Positions 1 through 9,187 of a stretch of DNA of 64,000 nt are shown one piece after another. Below the pieces are notes generated by a model. The model ran no database searches. It saw nothing but the letters and a program-made list of their open reading frames with translations, and was not told where the DNA came from. Every line of letters begins with the position of its first letter. Position 1 is the first letter of the stretch. Both the position numbers and the translations under genes were made by a program. Source of the stretch: Streptomyces chartreusis NRRL 3882 (GTDB lineage: Bacteria; Actinomycetota; Actinomycetes; Streptomycetales; Streptomycetaceae). Where the stretch lies: the NCBI RefSeq assembly GCF_900236475.1, contig NZ_LT963352.1, forward strand, positions 3,596,001 through 3,660,000, in the 5' to 3' direction.

Positions 1-73
1 CCCCCTCCGGCAGCCGCGCCATCAGCTGCCGTTCGGCGGTCCTGACCGTCTCCACGCTGTACGCACTACGCAT
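1..73 (-). CDS. nnr: NAD(P)H-hydrate epimerase/dehydratase, N-terminal fragment (cut by window edge)
   Basis: The minus strand from an ATG at 73 reads MRSAYSVETVRTAERQLMAR followed by LPEG, then leaves the window. This is the characteristic start of the YjeF_N epimerase half of the bifunctional metabolite-repair enzyme that re-epimerises and dehydrates damaged NAD(P)HX. Only 24 residues are visible, so catalytic residues cannot be judged. The neighbourhood supports the call: in streptomycetes this gene usually lies next to acpS and glmS, as here, although two further genes intervene. It diverges from the secreted beta-helix gene, and the 160 bp between them must hold both promoters. Confidence 0.75.
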   Translation of the reverse strand, partial: MRSAYSVETVRTAERQLMARLPEG

Positions 74-233
74 GCGGTCGAGTTTCCCGTACGACCGCCC
101 GAGCACTCCCCCGTAGCTCACGCAACTGCGAACCGTGTCGGATCCATTGACGCTTTGCCTGCCCTTTGCCAGACTCACCGGCCGCGCAGAAAGCGCTTGC
201 ACACCCCCCACGTTCGACGAAACCGAGGCCCCC

Positions 234-1388
234 ATGGGACGCAGAGCCGCATTCCTCGCCGCCGCCGGTGCCACCGCCGTCCTCACCGCCGCCGGCACCC
301 TGACCGCCCCCGCCACCGCCGCCCCGACGCGAGTGACTGCCTGCGGGGACGGCTCGTACCAGGCAGAGGCCGTGCAGAACGGCGGCAACTGGACCACCCG
401 GCGCGGCAGCAGCACCGTCTACACCGGCACCGACATGCGCGCCGCCGTCCAGGCGGCCGTCAACAGCCTCTCGTCGGGCCGCACGTCGAAGGAGCGGGTC
501 GTGGTCCGCGGCTCGGGCTCGGTCTCGGCGGGCTCACGCATCTCGCTCCCGAGCTACACCGTCCTCGACGTCTGCGGCACCATCAACGTCACCGGCAGCG
601 GCTCCGGCGACCAGGCGCCGGTCTACTCCCGCGGCACCCGTGACGTGGAGGTCCAGAACCTCAAGCTCACCGGCACCCCGCTCTACGGCATCTTCATGCG
701 CAACGTCCAGAACGTCGTGCTCGGCCAGATAGACATGCGCCTCTCCCGCGGCCTGGGCGTCCGCATCGACAACCGCGGCGACACCAGCCAGTGGACGCGC
801 AACGTCCGCATCGACAACGTCTACGTCTCCGGCGCGTCCAGCCACGCGGTCGAGACCTACGGCGTCGACGGCATCACCATCGGCACGGTCACCGCCCGCA
901 ACGTGGGCGAGTCCGGCCTGCTGCTCAACCAGACCATCAACGCGAGCGTCACCAAGGTGGACGCGGAGAACGCGGGCACGGGCACCGGCTACGCGGCCTT
1001 CCGCATGGCCAACCGCAACGGCCGGGTCGGCAGCGGCTACCCGACCAACATCCGGGTCGGCGAGGTCATCGCGCGCGGCGGCGGACGCGGGGTGTTCTGC
1101 GTCTCGGAGAGCGGCGGGGCGACGATCGACAAGGTGACGATCTCCAACACCGGCAACAACTCGGTCCTGATCGAGAACTGCTACAACGTCAGCCTCGCGG
1201 CCCGGAGCGGCACGATCTCGGGCGGCGGCGAACTGCGCCTGGCCGCCCGCTCGGAGTTCCCGAACAACAAGGACATCACCATCCAGAACCTGACGGTCAC
1301 CAACTCGGCCATCAGGGAGAGCCCGTGCGGCGAGAACACGACGTTCCGCAACATCACGCGGGTGAACAGCAGTCAGACGATCTGCTGA
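234..1388 (+). CDS. Secreted right-handed parallel beta-helix protein (pectin-lyase fold)
   Basis: The 384-residue protein starts at the ATG at 234; an upstream in-frame GTG at 135 would put a hydrophilic stretch before the signal peptide and is rejected. Residues 1 to about 30 form an export signal with an Arg-Arg pair directly before an Ala-rich hydrophobic core and an Ala-rich cleavage region, so Tat export is possible. The mature part is a series of roughly 20-25-residue rungs rich in Asn, Val, Ile and Gly (for example NVVLGQIDMRLSRGLGVRI and later NVxxxN repeats), typical of the parallel beta-helix of polysaccharide lyases and polygalacturonases. The C-terminus contains several Cys. Substrate cannot be assigned from sequence; an extracellular polysaccharide-degrading or binding role is inferred. 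It stands alone, convergent with the BtrH-like gene. Confidence 0.75.
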   Translation: MGRRAAFLAAAGATAVLTAAGTLTAPATAAPTRVTACGDGSYQAEAVQNGGNWTTRRGSSTVYTGTDMRAAVQAAVNSLSSGRTSKERVVVRGSGSVSAGSRISLPSYTVLDVCGTINVTGSGSGDQAPVYSRGTRDVEVQNLKLTGTPLYGIFMRNVQNVVLGQIDMRLSRGLGVRIDNRGDTSQWTRNVRIDNVYVSGASSHAVETYGVDGITIGTVTARNVGESGLLLNQTINASVTKVDAENAGTGTGYAAFRMANRNGRVGSGYPTNIRVGEVIARGGGRGVFCVSESGGATIDKVTISNTGNNSVLIENCYNVSLAARSGTISGGGELRLAARSEFPNNKDITIQNLTVTNSAIRESPCGENTTFRNITRVNSSQTIC

Positions 1389-1441
1389 CGCCCCGGCACT
1401 CCCCGAAGCCTCCGCACTCCTCGAAGCCCTCGCCCTGAGGC

Positions 1442-2446
1442 TCACCCGGCGAGGGCTTCACCCCGCAGGCGGCTCAGTGCCCGCATGGCCTCGCGCTCGA
1501 TGCGCGCGACTTCGGACAGGGCGGCACCGGCCCGCACGAGGCACTGCCCGTCACCCGATTCGCCCGCTCTCGCGATGAGTGCCGCGACATCCGTCCACAG
1601 GGTGGCTGCCTCGGCGTACAGCCTGTGCCCGGTCCGCAGATGGCCGCTGTCGAGCCACTCGGCACACTCGGCGAGGAAGTCGCGGTACAGGTTCCGGAAC
1701 AACGCGCCGCCGGTGCCGGCCTTCTCCATCAACTGCGCGGCCTGCGGCAGGTCCCGCCGCGGATCGTCGGTGCGCCGGAGCCATGTGCGCACCAGCTTGC
1801 CGGCCTTGTCGATGCCCCGGTGGCCGAGGTTGGCGATCGGCGGGTCGAGGAAGGCGTCGGCGCAGGCGGTGACGGCCGGGACGATCCGGCTCCGCGGGTC
1901 GGGCGCCTTCTTCGGAACGGTGAGCGTGAAGGACCGGTGCCTGGCGGTCATCGGCCCGCGCGCGGCCCTGGCCCGGGCGAGGCTGCTCAGGCTGGTGGAC
2001 ACGGCTCCGCCCTGCTGGTCGGTGTCCACCAGGTGGGCGTCGTGCTCGTCGTAGCCGTACAGGGCGACGACGTGACCGCCGAAGTGCACCCTCGAGGTGA
2101 AGTAGTCCAGGTGGTAGCTGTCGAGCTGGAGCCCGACGGGCCGGCCGGCGTCGATCGCGGTCGCCGCGTTCTCCCACGCCTTGCGGGCGGAGCCGGTCTC
2201 CCGCACCGCGAGCTCCAGGCCCAGCGTGGCGGCCAGGTTCCTGGTGAGCTCGAAGGGCTTGACGCGCCCGCCGAGGAAGGGAAAGTCCATGTTCTTGCTG
2301 TCCCAGTAGATGAAGGACAGGCCGGACCCGAGGCCGAAGAGCATGGGCTCGGACAGATCGAGTCCCTGGTGCCGCAGCAGCACGCCCAGAGCCGACGTCT
2401 CGCAGTGCTGCGTACCGCGAAGGTCGACGCCCTTTACCGTGGTCAT
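1442..2446 (-). CDS. BtrH N-terminal domain / DUF4872-type protein
   Basis: A 334-residue cytoplasmic protein. Residues 1-180 resemble the BtrH N-terminal domain, which has a papain/C39-like fold: GTQHCETSAL at 11-20 places a Cys (C15) at the N-terminal end of a helix, and HFGGHVVALYGYD supplies the His, followed by an Asp in HLVDTD. The helical C-terminal half fits the DUF4872 companion region. In butirosin biosynthesis BtrH transfers an acyl side chain from a carrier protein to an aminoglycoside; other family members are uncharacterised. No aminoglycoside or carrier-protein gene is nearby. The only suggestive neighbour is acpS, 82 bp upstream on the same strand, whose product activates carrier proteins. 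The acyl acceptor is unknown. Confidence 0.65.
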   Translation of the reverse strand: MTTVKGVDLRGTQHCETSALGVLLRHQGLDLSEPMLFGLGSGLSFIYWDSKNMDFPFLGGRVKPFELTRNLAATLGLELAVRETGSARKAWENAATAIDAGRPVGLQLDSYHLDYFTSRVHFGGHVVALYGYDEHDAHLVDTDQQGGAVSTSLSSLARARAARGPMTARHRSFTLTVPKKAPDPRSRIVPAVTACADAFLDPPIANLGHRGIDKAGKLVRTWLRRTDDPRRDLPQAAQLMEKAGTGGALFRNLYRDFLAECAEWLDSGHLRTGHRLYAEAATLWTDVAALIARAGESGDGQCLVRAGAALSEVARIEREAMRALSRLRGEALAG

Positions 2447-2528
2447 GCCGTGCCCTCCTGGACAGGGGTGATCAACCGGTCAGCGGGCCACGCTCCTGTG
2501 GTCCATGTCGTCACTCCCCGGCCCCGGC

Positions 2529-2900
2529 TCACCCTTCCGCGATCACCACGGCCGAGGCGACACCCGCGTCATGGCTCAGGGACACGTGCCAGGACCGCAC
2601 CCCGAGCTCGGCGGCCCGCGCGGCCACGGTCCCGGTCACCCGCAGCCACGGCTGTCCACTGTCCTCGACGCACACCTCGGCATCGGTCCAGAGCAGCCCG
2701 GCCGGAGCCCGGAGCGCCTTGGCCAGGGCCTCCTTGGCGGCGAACCGGGCAGCCAGGGAGGCGACCCCCCGGCGCTCCCCACTGGGCAGCACCAACTCCC
2801 GCTCCACGAACAGCCGTCCGGCCAACGCGGGCGTACGCTCCAGCGACGCCGCGAACCGATCGATCTCGGCGACGTCGATCCCGACCCCGATAATGCTCAT
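2529..2900 (-). CDS. acpS: Holo-[acyl-carrier-protein] synthase
   Basis: A 123-residue phosphopantetheinyl transferase of AcpS type. It moves 4'-phosphopantetheine from CoA to the serine of acyl carrier proteins for fatty-acid and polyketide synthesis in the cytoplasm. GVGIDVAEIDRF (residues 5-16) carries the metal-binding Asp9 and FAAKEALAKAL holds the second ligand Glu57; the LSHD segment near the C-terminus is also conserved. The start at 2900 is chosen because family members begin MSIIGVGID; a GTG three codons upstream is possible. It is divergent from the ankyrin gene (65 bp apart) and followed by the BtrH-like gene on the same strand. Confidence 0.93.
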   Translation of the reverse strand: MSIIGVGIDVAEIDRFAASLERTPALAGRLFVERELVLPSGERRGVASLAARFAAKEALAKALRAPAGLLWTDAEVCVEDSGQPWLRVTGTVAARAAELGVRSWHVSLSHDAGVASAVVIAEG

Positions 2901-2965
2901 GCGCAGCACCCTACGGTCCTGCCGGGGCGTTCCCCGCCGACACGGCTCCGTTCCCGCCTCCTAGC

Positions 2966-3640
2966 ATGATCCACATGGAATGGGACGGCCTCACCGACCG
3001 CGGGCACTACAACGACTGGTATCTGAAGGACCGGGACCGGTTCTCGGACCTGGCCCGGGACGCCGACTGGGACGGCCTGTTCGCGGAGTTGGGGAAGCAC
3101 CCCGAACGGGTCAACTTGGCCCGGCCCGGGAAACGCAGCGGATTCGCCCCGCTGCACCAGGCCGCCTGGCACGGTGCCGGCATCGCCGTCGTCTCCCGGC
3201 TGATCGCGCACGGCGCCTGGCGCACCCAGCGCACCCGGGACGGACTTCGCCCCGTGGACATCGCGCGGGAGCGGGGTCACACGCACCTGCTCGAGCTCCT
3301 GGAGCCGGTCGAGGTGCGGCGGCTCCCCGCCCCGTCCGACGCGCTGGAACACCACTTCCACGCGATGCTGCGGGAGCGGACGGGCAGTTGCTTCGACGAG
3401 ACCGAACACCTGCTGCCGCCGCTGTCCCCGCTGACGGAGAGTCTGAGCGGACAGATCTTCTTCCGTGTGGTCGGCATGATGGGCGGCTTCCACTACCGCC
3501 TGCACGCGGACGTCGTGCATGTGAACGGCCGCTCGCGGATGGACGGCGACAACGGGGACTTCTACCAGGTGACCCCCGACGGCTGGACCAAGCTGGCGTA
3601 CAGCCCCACGCCGCCGCCACCCTGGAGCTACCCGTACTGA
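2966..3640 (+). CDS. Ankyrin-repeat protein
   Basis: A 224-residue soluble protein. The segment around residues 58-112 has two ankyrin-type repeats: GFAPLHQAAWHGAGIAVVSR followed by a loop, then DGLRPVDIARERGHTHLLEL. Ankyrin repeats bind proteins, and nothing in the sequence shows a catalytic function. The C-terminal 100 residues (FHAMLRERTGSCFDETEHL onward, ending in a Pro/Tyr-rich tail) are not recognised. A start three codons later (MEWDGL, 2975) is also plausible. It converges with glmS across a strong hairpin. Confidence 0.7.
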   Translation: MIHMEWDGLTDRGHYNDWYLKDRDRFSDLARDADWDGLFAELGKHPERVNLARPGKRSGFAPLHQAAWHGAGIAVVSRLIAHGAWRTQRTRDGLRPVDIARERGHTHLLELLEPVEVRRLPAPSDALEHHFHAMLRERTGSCFDETEHLLPPLSPLTESLSGQIFFRVVGMMGGFHYRLHADVVHVNGRSRMDGDNGDFYQVTPDGWTKLAYSPTPPPPWSYPY

Positions 3641-3665
3641 GGCGAACGGCGACCGGCCGTTCGCC
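3641..3665. terminator. Bidirectional hairpin between the ankyrin gene and glmS
   Basis: A perfect 10-bp inverted repeat (GGCGAACGGC / GCCGTTCGCC) with a 5-nt loop lies directly after the ankyrin stop codon and 17 bp from the glmS stop. Its position between convergent genes fits a shared terminator; no long T-run follows, as is common in streptomycetes. Confidence 0.7.
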
Positions 3666-3681
3666 CCTCTCCGTCGCTCCG

Positions 3682-5529
3682 CTACTCCACCGTCACCGAC
3701 TTCGCCAGGTTCCGAGGCTGATCCACCTCGTTCCCGCGGGCCGTCGCCAGCTCACACGCGAACACCTGCAGCGGCACCGTGGCCACGAGCGGCTGGAGCA
3801 GCGTCGGCGTGGCCGGCACCCGGATCAAGTGGTCCGCGTACGGCACCACCGCCTCGTCCCCCTCCTCCGCGATGACGATCGTCCGCGCACCCCGCGCCCG
3901 GATCTCCTGGATGTTGGACACGATCTTGTCGTGCAGCACGGACCGCCCGCGCGGCGACGGCACCACGACGACCACCGGCAGATCCTCCTCGATCAAGGCG
4001 ATCGGCCCGTGCTTCAACTCCCCCGCCGCGAACCCCTCGGCGTGCATGTAGGCCAGCTCCTTGAGCTTCAGCGCGCCCTCCAGCGCCACCGGATACCCCA
4101 CGTGGCGGCCGAGGAACAGCACCGTGTTCTTCGAGGCGAGCGTGCGCGCCAGCTCCCGCACCGGCTCCATGGTGCCCAGCACCTGATCCACCGCACCGGC
4201 GATCGAGGACAGGTCACGGATCACCGCCCGGATCTCGTCGCCCCACTTGGTGCCCCGCACCTGGCCCAGATACAGGGCGACCAGGTAGCACGCGACGAGC
4301 TGCGTCAGGAACGCCTTGGTGGAGGCGACGGCCACCTCCGGCCCGGCGTGCGTGTACAGCACCGCGTCCGACTCACGCGGGATCGTCGAGCCGTTGGTGT
4401 TGCAGATCGCCAGCACGTTGGAGCCCTGCTCACGGGCGTGCCGCAGCGCCATGAGGGTGTCCATGGTCTCGCCGGACTGGGAGATGGCGATGACGAGGGT
4501 CTGCGCGTCCAGGATCGGATCCCGGTACCGGAACTCACTGGCCAGTTCCACCTCGCACGGCAGGCGCGTCCAGTGCTCGATGGCGTACTTGGCGATCATC
4601 CCGGCGTGGAAGGCCGTACCGCACGCGACGATGACGACCTTGTCGATCTCCCGCAGCACCCCCGCGGGGATCCGCACCTCGTCCAGGGTCAGCGAACCGG
4701 AGCCGTCGATCCGGCCCAGCAGCGTATCGGCGACCGCCTTGGGCTGCTCGGCGATCTCCTTGAGCATGAAGTAGTCATAGCCGCCCTTTTCCGCGGCCGA
4801 CGCGTCCCAGTCGACGTGGTACGAGCGGACGTCGGCCGGGCGGCCGTCGAAGCCCGTCACCGTCACGCCGTCCCGGCGCAGCTCCACCACCTGGTCCTGT
4901 CCCAGCTCGATCGCCGACCGGGTGTGGGCGATGAACGCGGCGACGTCCGAGGCGAGAAAGGCCTCGCCCTCCCCGACGCCCACCACCAGGGGCGAGTTCC
5001 GCCGTGCGCCCACCACCACGTCCGGCTCGTCGGCGTGCACCGCGACCAGCGTGAACGCGCCCTCCAGCCGCCGGCACACCAGCCGCATCGCCTCGGCGAG
5101 GTCGGCGCACGAGGAGAACTCCTCGGCGAGCAGATGCGCGACGACCTCGGTGTCCGTCTCGGAGGTCAGCTCGTGCCCCCGCTCCTCCAACTCGGCCCGC
5201 AGCACGGCGAAGTTCTCGATGATGCCGTTGTGCACCACCGCGACCCGTCCCGCGTTGTCGATGTGCGGGTGGGCGTTGGCGTCGGTCGGGCCGCCGTGTG
5301 TGGCCCACCGGGTGTGTCCGATGCCCGTCGTGCCGGCCGGCAGGGGCCGGCCGTCCAGTTCCTTCTCCAGGTTGAGGAGCTTGCCGGCCTTCTTCCCCGT
5401 CGCCAGCCCGCCGTCGGCCAGCACGGCGACGCCCGCCGAGTCGTACCCCCGGTACTCCAGCCGCTTCAGCCCGGCCATCACGACCTCGAGCGCCGACTGC
5501 GGCCCCACGTAACCCACGATTCCACACAT
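3682..5529 (-). CDS. glmS: Glutamine--fructose-6-phosphate aminotransferase (isomerising)
   Basis: A 615-residue enzyme that makes glucosamine-6-phosphate from fructose-6-phosphate and glutamine, the first committed step to UDP-GlcNAc for peptidoglycan. The start at 5529 is fixed by MCGIVGYVG: after Met removal the Cys is the N-terminal nucleophile of the class II glutaminase domain. The downstream half has two SIS (sugar isomerase) domains, with the sugar-phosphate motif SQSGETMDT and the C-terminal NLAKSVTVE tail. The partner enzyme GlmM is encoded about 2 kb away on the same strand. No glmS ribozyme-like leader was recognised in the 173-bp gap to the divergent coaA. Confidence 0.96.
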   Translation of the reverse strand: MCGIVGYVGPQSALEVVMAGLKRLEYRGYDSAGVAVLADGGLATGKKAGKLLNLEKELDGRPLPAGTTGIGHTRWATHGGPTDANAHPHIDNAGRVAVVHNGIIENFAVLRAELEERGHELTSETDTEVVAHLLAEEFSSCADLAEAMRLVCRRLEGAFTLVAVHADEPDVVVGARRNSPLVVGVGEGEAFLASDVAAFIAHTRSAIELGQDQVVELRRDGVTVTGFDGRPADVRSYHVDWDASAAEKGGYDYFMLKEIAEQPKAVADTLLGRIDGSGSLTLDEVRIPAGVLREIDKVVIVACGTAFHAGMIAKYAIEHWTRLPCEVELASEFRYRDPILDAQTLVIAISQSGETMDTLMALRHAREQGSNVLAICNTNGSTIPRESDAVLYTHAGPEVAVASTKAFLTQLVACYLVALYLGQVRGTKWGDEIRAVIRDLSSIAGAVDQVLGTMEPVRELARTLASKNTVLFLGRHVGYPVALEGALKLKELAYMHAEGFAAGELKHGPIALIEEDLPVVVVVPSPRGRSVLHDKIVSNIQEIRARGARTIVIAEEGDEAVVPYADHLIRVPATPTLLQPLVATVPLQVFACELATARGNEVDQPRNLAKSVTVE

Positions 5530-5702
5530 GGGCGGCAGCTTAGGGTCGTTTCCCGCGCCGAACCTGCCGCAGCGTGCCCGAAATCGGAAATTACCACCGG
5601 GGTACGAAGCCCTGTCGGCCTTCTCCCCGCAGAGGAGGCCCCGAGGCCCCTGCGTGACGGATCCCACCTCACCGTCCGTTCGTACGCCCGTAACAATGGA
5701 CT

Positions 5703-6692
5703 GTGATCTCTCCGGTCTCCTCGATCCCCCGGAGCGCCCACCGGCAGCGGCCGGAGGCGACTCCCTACGTCGACCTCACCCGAGCCGAGTGGAGCGCGTT
5801 GCGCGACAAGACGCCGCTGCCGCTGACGGCCGAGGAGGTCGAGAAGCTGCGCGGTCTCGGCGATGTCATCGACCTCGACGAGGTGCGGGACATCTACCTC
5901 CCGCTGTCCAGACTCCTCAACCTCTACGTCGGTGCCACGGACGGCCTCAGAGGCGCGCTCAACACCTTCCTGGGCGAGCAGGGCTCCCAGTCCGGCACCC
6001 CGTTCGTCATAGGAGTCGCCGGCTCGGTCGCCGTGGGCAAGTCGACGGTCGCCCGGCTCCTCCAGGCCCTGCTCTCGCGCTGGCCGGAACACCCGCGCGT
6101 CGAGCTGGTCACCACCGACGGCTTCCTGCTGCCCACCAAGGAGCTCCAGGCCCGCGGCCTGATGTCGCGGAAGGGATTCCCCGAGTCCTACGACCGCCGC
6201 GCGCTGACCCGCTTCGTCGCCGACATCAAGGCCGGCAAGGACGAGGTCACGGCTCCCGTCTACTCCCACCTGATCTACGACATCGTCCCCGACAAGAAGC
6301 TCACGGTCCGCCGCCCCGACATCCTGATCGTCGAGGGCCTGAACGTCCTCCAGCCCGCCCTTCCCGGCAAGGACGGCCGCACCCGGGTCGGCCTCGCCGA
6401 CTACTTCGACTTCAGCGTGTACGTCGACGCCCGCGTCGAGGACATCGAGCGCTGGTACCTCAACCGCTTCCGCAAGCTGCGCGCGACCGCCTTCCAGGAC
6501 CCGTCCTCGTACTTCCGCAAGTACACCCAGGTCTCGGAGGAGGAGGCCCTCGACTACGCCCGGACGATGTGGCGCACGATCAACCGGCCCAACCTGGTCG
6601 AGAACATCGCCCCCACCCGCGGCCGCGCCACCCTCGTGCTGCGCAAGGGCCCGGACCACAAGGTGCAGCGCCTCAGCCTGCGCAAGCTGTGA
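5703..6692 (+). CDS. coaA: Type I pantothenate kinase
   Basis: A 329-residue kinase for the first, rate-setting step of coenzyme A synthesis (pantothenate to 4'-phosphopantothenate). The P-loop GSVAVGKST lies at about residues 107-115 and is followed by TTDGFLLP and the ILIVEGLNVLQ strand typical of prokaryotic type I PanK. The C-terminus keeps the NLVENIAPTRGRATLVL block of the actinobacterial enzymes. A GTG codon at 5703 is the likely start. The gene is transcribed divergently from glmS and is followed 31 bp later by the DUF389 gene, so the two may be co-transcribed. Confidence 0.95.
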   Translation: MISPVSSIPRSAHRQRPEATPYVDLTRAEWSALRDKTPLPLTAEEVEKLRGLGDVIDLDEVRDIYLPLSRLLNLYVGATDGLRGALNTFLGEQGSQSGTPFVIGVAGSVAVGKSTVARLLQALLSRWPEHPRVELVTTDGFLLPTKELQARGLMSRKGFPESYDRRALTRFVADIKAGKDEVTAPVYSHLIYDIVPDKKLTVRRPDILIVEGLNVLQPALPGKDGRTRVGLADYFDFSVYVDARVEDIERWYLNRFRKLRATAFQDPSSYFRKYTQVSEEEALDYARTMWRTINRPNLVENIAPTRGRATLVLRKGPDHKVQRLSLRKL

Positions 6693-6723
6693 CGCCGGGG
6701 AAAAGCCCGGTTAGATGGTCGTC

Positions 6724-7662
6724 ATGCTCCACCTGCGCCTGATCACCCCGCCCGAGCAGACCGACGACGTGGTGCGGCTGATCGAGAAGACGGTCGGCAC
6801 CACCCACCTCGTCGTGCTGCCGGACACCGCACGCAACCCCGCCGGGGACGTCGTGATGTGCGACGTGGCGCGGGAGGCGGGCGACGAACTGCTCACCGGC
6901 CTGCGCGAACTCGGCATCGACACCAGCGGTTCCATCGCCGTCGAGAACATCGACCTGTCGCTGTCCGAGCGGGCCGACCAGGCCGCGGCCGACGCACCCG
7001 GTGAGGGCGCCGACGCGGTCCTGTGGGAGCACCTCAGCGACGCGACGCACGAGGAGTCGACCCTCTCCGTCACGTACCTCGCGTTCATCACCCTCGCCAC
7101 GATGATCGCGGCCTGCGGCGTGGTCCTGGACAACGCGATCCTGATCGTGGGCGCCATGGCGGTCGGCCCGGAGTTCGGCCCGCTCGCCGGCATCTGCACC
7201 GCCATCGTCCGCCGCCGAGCAGGCCTGGCCCTGCGCTCGGTGATCGCCCTCCTGGTGGGCTTCGCGGTGGCCATGGCGGTGACGGTCGGCTTCAGCCTCT
7301 TCATGGACGCGGTCGACCTGTTCAGCGAGCGGCAACTCATGGGGGACCGCCCCAACACGGGCTTCATCTACGCCCCCGACTGGTTCTCCTTCGTCGTGGC
7401 GGTCCTGGCCGGCATCGCCGGCACGCTCTCCCTGACCTCCGCGAAGTCGGGCGCCCTGGTGGGCGTGGCCATCTCGGTGACCACGGTCCCGGCCGCCGCG
7501 AACGCCGCCGTGGCCCTGAGCTACGGCGACACCAAGCAGACCTGGGGCTCCACGGAGCAGCTCCTGCTGAACCTGCTGGGCATCATCGTCGCCGGCACGG
7601 TAACCCTGCTGCTACAGAAGTGGCTCTGGTCCAGACAACGCCAGCAGGTCAGCAGGCTTTAG
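6724..7662 (+). CDS. DUF389 family integral membrane protein
   Basis: A 312-residue protein. The N-terminal 90 residues are a soluble ferredoxin-like region (MLHLRLITPPEQTDDVVRLI). The rest is a DUF389 membrane domain with about six hydrophobic segments, including the conserved AILIVGAMAVGPEFGPLAGI re-entrant-looking stretch and LTSAKSGALVGVAISVTTVP. The family function is unknown; transport has been guessed from architecture only. An in-frame ATG nine bases upstream (6715) is an alternative start. It follows coaA closely, a linkage conserved in Streptomyces in my recollection. Confidence 0.8.
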   Translation: MLHLRLITPPEQTDDVVRLIEKTVGTTHLVVLPDTARNPAGDVVMCDVAREAGDELLTGLRELGIDTSGSIAVENIDLSLSERADQAAADAPGEGADAVLWEHLSDATHEESTLSVTYLAFITLATMIAACGVVLDNAILIVGAMAVGPEFGPLAGICTAIVRRRAGLALRSVIALLVGFAVAMAVTVGFSLFMDAVDLFSERQLMGDRPNTGFIYAPDWFSFVVAVLAGIAGTLSLTSAKSGALVGVAISVTTVPAAANAAVALSYGDTKQTWGSTEQLLLNLLGIIVAGTVTLLLQKWLWSRQRQQVSRL

Positions 7663-7710
7663 GGGTGCGGGGAACTGCGCGACCAGCCACGAAGCACCCG
7701 CAGCCCGCCC
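7661..7710 (+). repeat. Streptomyces-type intergenic repeat, copy A
   Basis: About 50 bp starting AGGGGTGCGGGGAACTGCGC just after the DUF389 stop codon. It aligns base for base, with a few substitutions, to 12686-12734 and 16138-16187. All three copies are intergenic and in the same orientation. The core GGGGAACTGCGCGAnnAnCC is shared by all copies. Confidence 0.8.
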
Positions 7711-7743
7711 ACCACAGAATTCCCCACCCCCCTACCCGGTTCA

Positions 7744-9102
7744 TCAACCGAGCGCAGACTTCACCGCATCCGCAAGCCGCCCCGCAACGGACCGAGCCTG
7801 CTCGATATCAGCCGCCTCCACCATCACGCGAACCAACGGCTCGGTCCCCGAGGACCGCAACAGCACCCGCCCGGTGGCGCCCAGCTCCCGCTCCGCGTCG
7901 GCGACCGCCGAGGACAGCTCGGCCGACGTCGTCACCCGGGACTTGTCGACGTCCGGCACATTGATCAGCACCTGCGGCAGCCGCTCCATCACAGAGGCCA
8001 GCTCCCGCAACGAACGCCCGCTCTGCGCGACCCGCGCCGCCAGCAGCAGCCCGGTCAGCGTGCCGTCGCCCGTCGTCGCGTGGTCGAGGATGATCACGTG
8101 CCCGGACTGCTCGCCCCCGAGGGCGAACCCGTGCTCCTTCATCTCCTCCAGCACGTACCGGTCGCCCACGGCGGTCTGCACGAGCCGGATGCCCTCACGC
8201 TCCATGGCGAGCTTGAAGCCCAGGTTGGACATCACCGTCGCCACGACCGTCTCGGCCCGCAGCGTGGCAGCCTCCCGCATGGCCAGGGCGAGCACGGCCA
8301 GGATCTGGTCGCCGTCCACCTCCGCGCCGGTGTGGTCCACGGCGAGGCACCGGTCGGCGTCCCCGTCGTGCGCGATGCCCAGGTCGGCCCCGTGCTCGAC
8401 GACGGCGGCCTTGATCTTGTCCAGGTGGGTGGAGCCGCACCCGTCGTTGATGTTGAGCCCGTCCGGCTCGGCCCCGATCGTCACGACCTCGGCACCGGCC
8501 CGCTGGAACGCCTCGGGCGAGACCCGGGCGGCGGCGCCGTGTGCCTCGTCGAGGACGACCTTCAGCCCGTCGAGCCGGTTCGGCAGGGCGCGCAGCAGAT
8601 GCTCGACGTACCGGTCGAAGCCCTCCTCGTACTCGCGCACCCGGCCCACCCCGGCCCCGGTCGGCCGGTCCCACGGGGCGCCGGTGCGGTGCTCCTCGTA
8701 GACGGACTCGATCCGGTCCTCCAGCTCGTCGGCGAGCTTGTGCCCGCCGCGGGCGAAGAACTTGACGCCGTTGTCCGGCATGGCGTTGTGGCTCGCGGAG
8801 AGCATCACACCGAGGTCGGCGCCGAGCTCTCCGGTCAGGTACGCCACCGCGGGCGTCGGCAGCACGCCGACCCGCAGGACGTCCACGCCGGCGCTGGCGA
8901 GGCCCGCGACCACGGCGGCCTCCAGGAACTCCCCGGACGCGCGCGGATCACGCCCGACCACCGCGGTCGGCCGGTGTCCCTCGAACGTGCCCGCCTCGGC
9001 CAGTACGTGCGCCGCGGCCACGGAGAGGCCGAGGGCCATCTCCGCCGTCAGATCCGCGTTGGCGACACCGCGCACGCCGTCCGTGCCGAAGAGTCGTCCC
9101 AC
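7744..9102 (-). CDS. glmM: Phosphoglucosamine mutase
   Basis: A 452-residue enzyme of the alpha-D-phosphohexomutase family that converts glucosamine-6-phosphate to glucosamine-1-phosphate for UDP-GlcNAc. Visible motifs: RLFGTDGVRG at the N-terminus, the phosphoserine loop SASHN (Ser104), the metal loop DGDADR, and the C-terminal phosphate-binding RSSGTEPLVRVMVEA. The start is the GTG at 9102, giving MGRLFGTDGVRG; longer readings would add a non-conserved tail. It lies downstream of rpsI across a strong hairpin, as in other streptomycetes. Confidence 0.96.
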   Translation of the reverse strand: MGRLFGTDGVRGVANADLTAEMALGLSVAAAHVLAEAGTFEGHRPTAVVGRDPRASGEFLEAAVVAGLASAGVDVLRVGVLPTPAVAYLTGELGADLGVMLSASHNAMPDNGVKFFARGGHKLADELEDRIESVYEEHRTGAPWDRPTGAGVGRVREYEEGFDRYVEHLLRALPNRLDGLKVVLDEAHGAAARVSPEAFQRAGAEVVTIGAEPDGLNINDGCGSTHLDKIKAAVVEHGADLGIAHDGDADRCLAVDHTGAEVDGDQILAVLALAMREAATLRAETVVATVMSNLGFKLAMEREGIRLVQTAVGDRYVLEEMKEHGFALGGEQSGHVIILDHATTGDGTLTGLLLAARVAQSGRSLRELASVMERLPQVLINVPDVDKSRVTTSAELSSAVADAERELGATGRVLLRSSGTEPLVRVMVEAADIEQARSVAGRLADAVKSALG

Positions 9103-9187
9103 TGTGGTGTCCTCCGAATTACGAGAGAGTGCGGCTCCGGTACGACCCCTGAGACTGCCCGGCATGTGCAGGGGTTGTGTACGGGAA

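Noticed and set aside
5530..5702. glmS ribozyme or riboswitch upstream of glmS
   Set aside because: The 173-bp divergent gap shows no recognisable ribozyme core; such elements are typical of Firmicutes.
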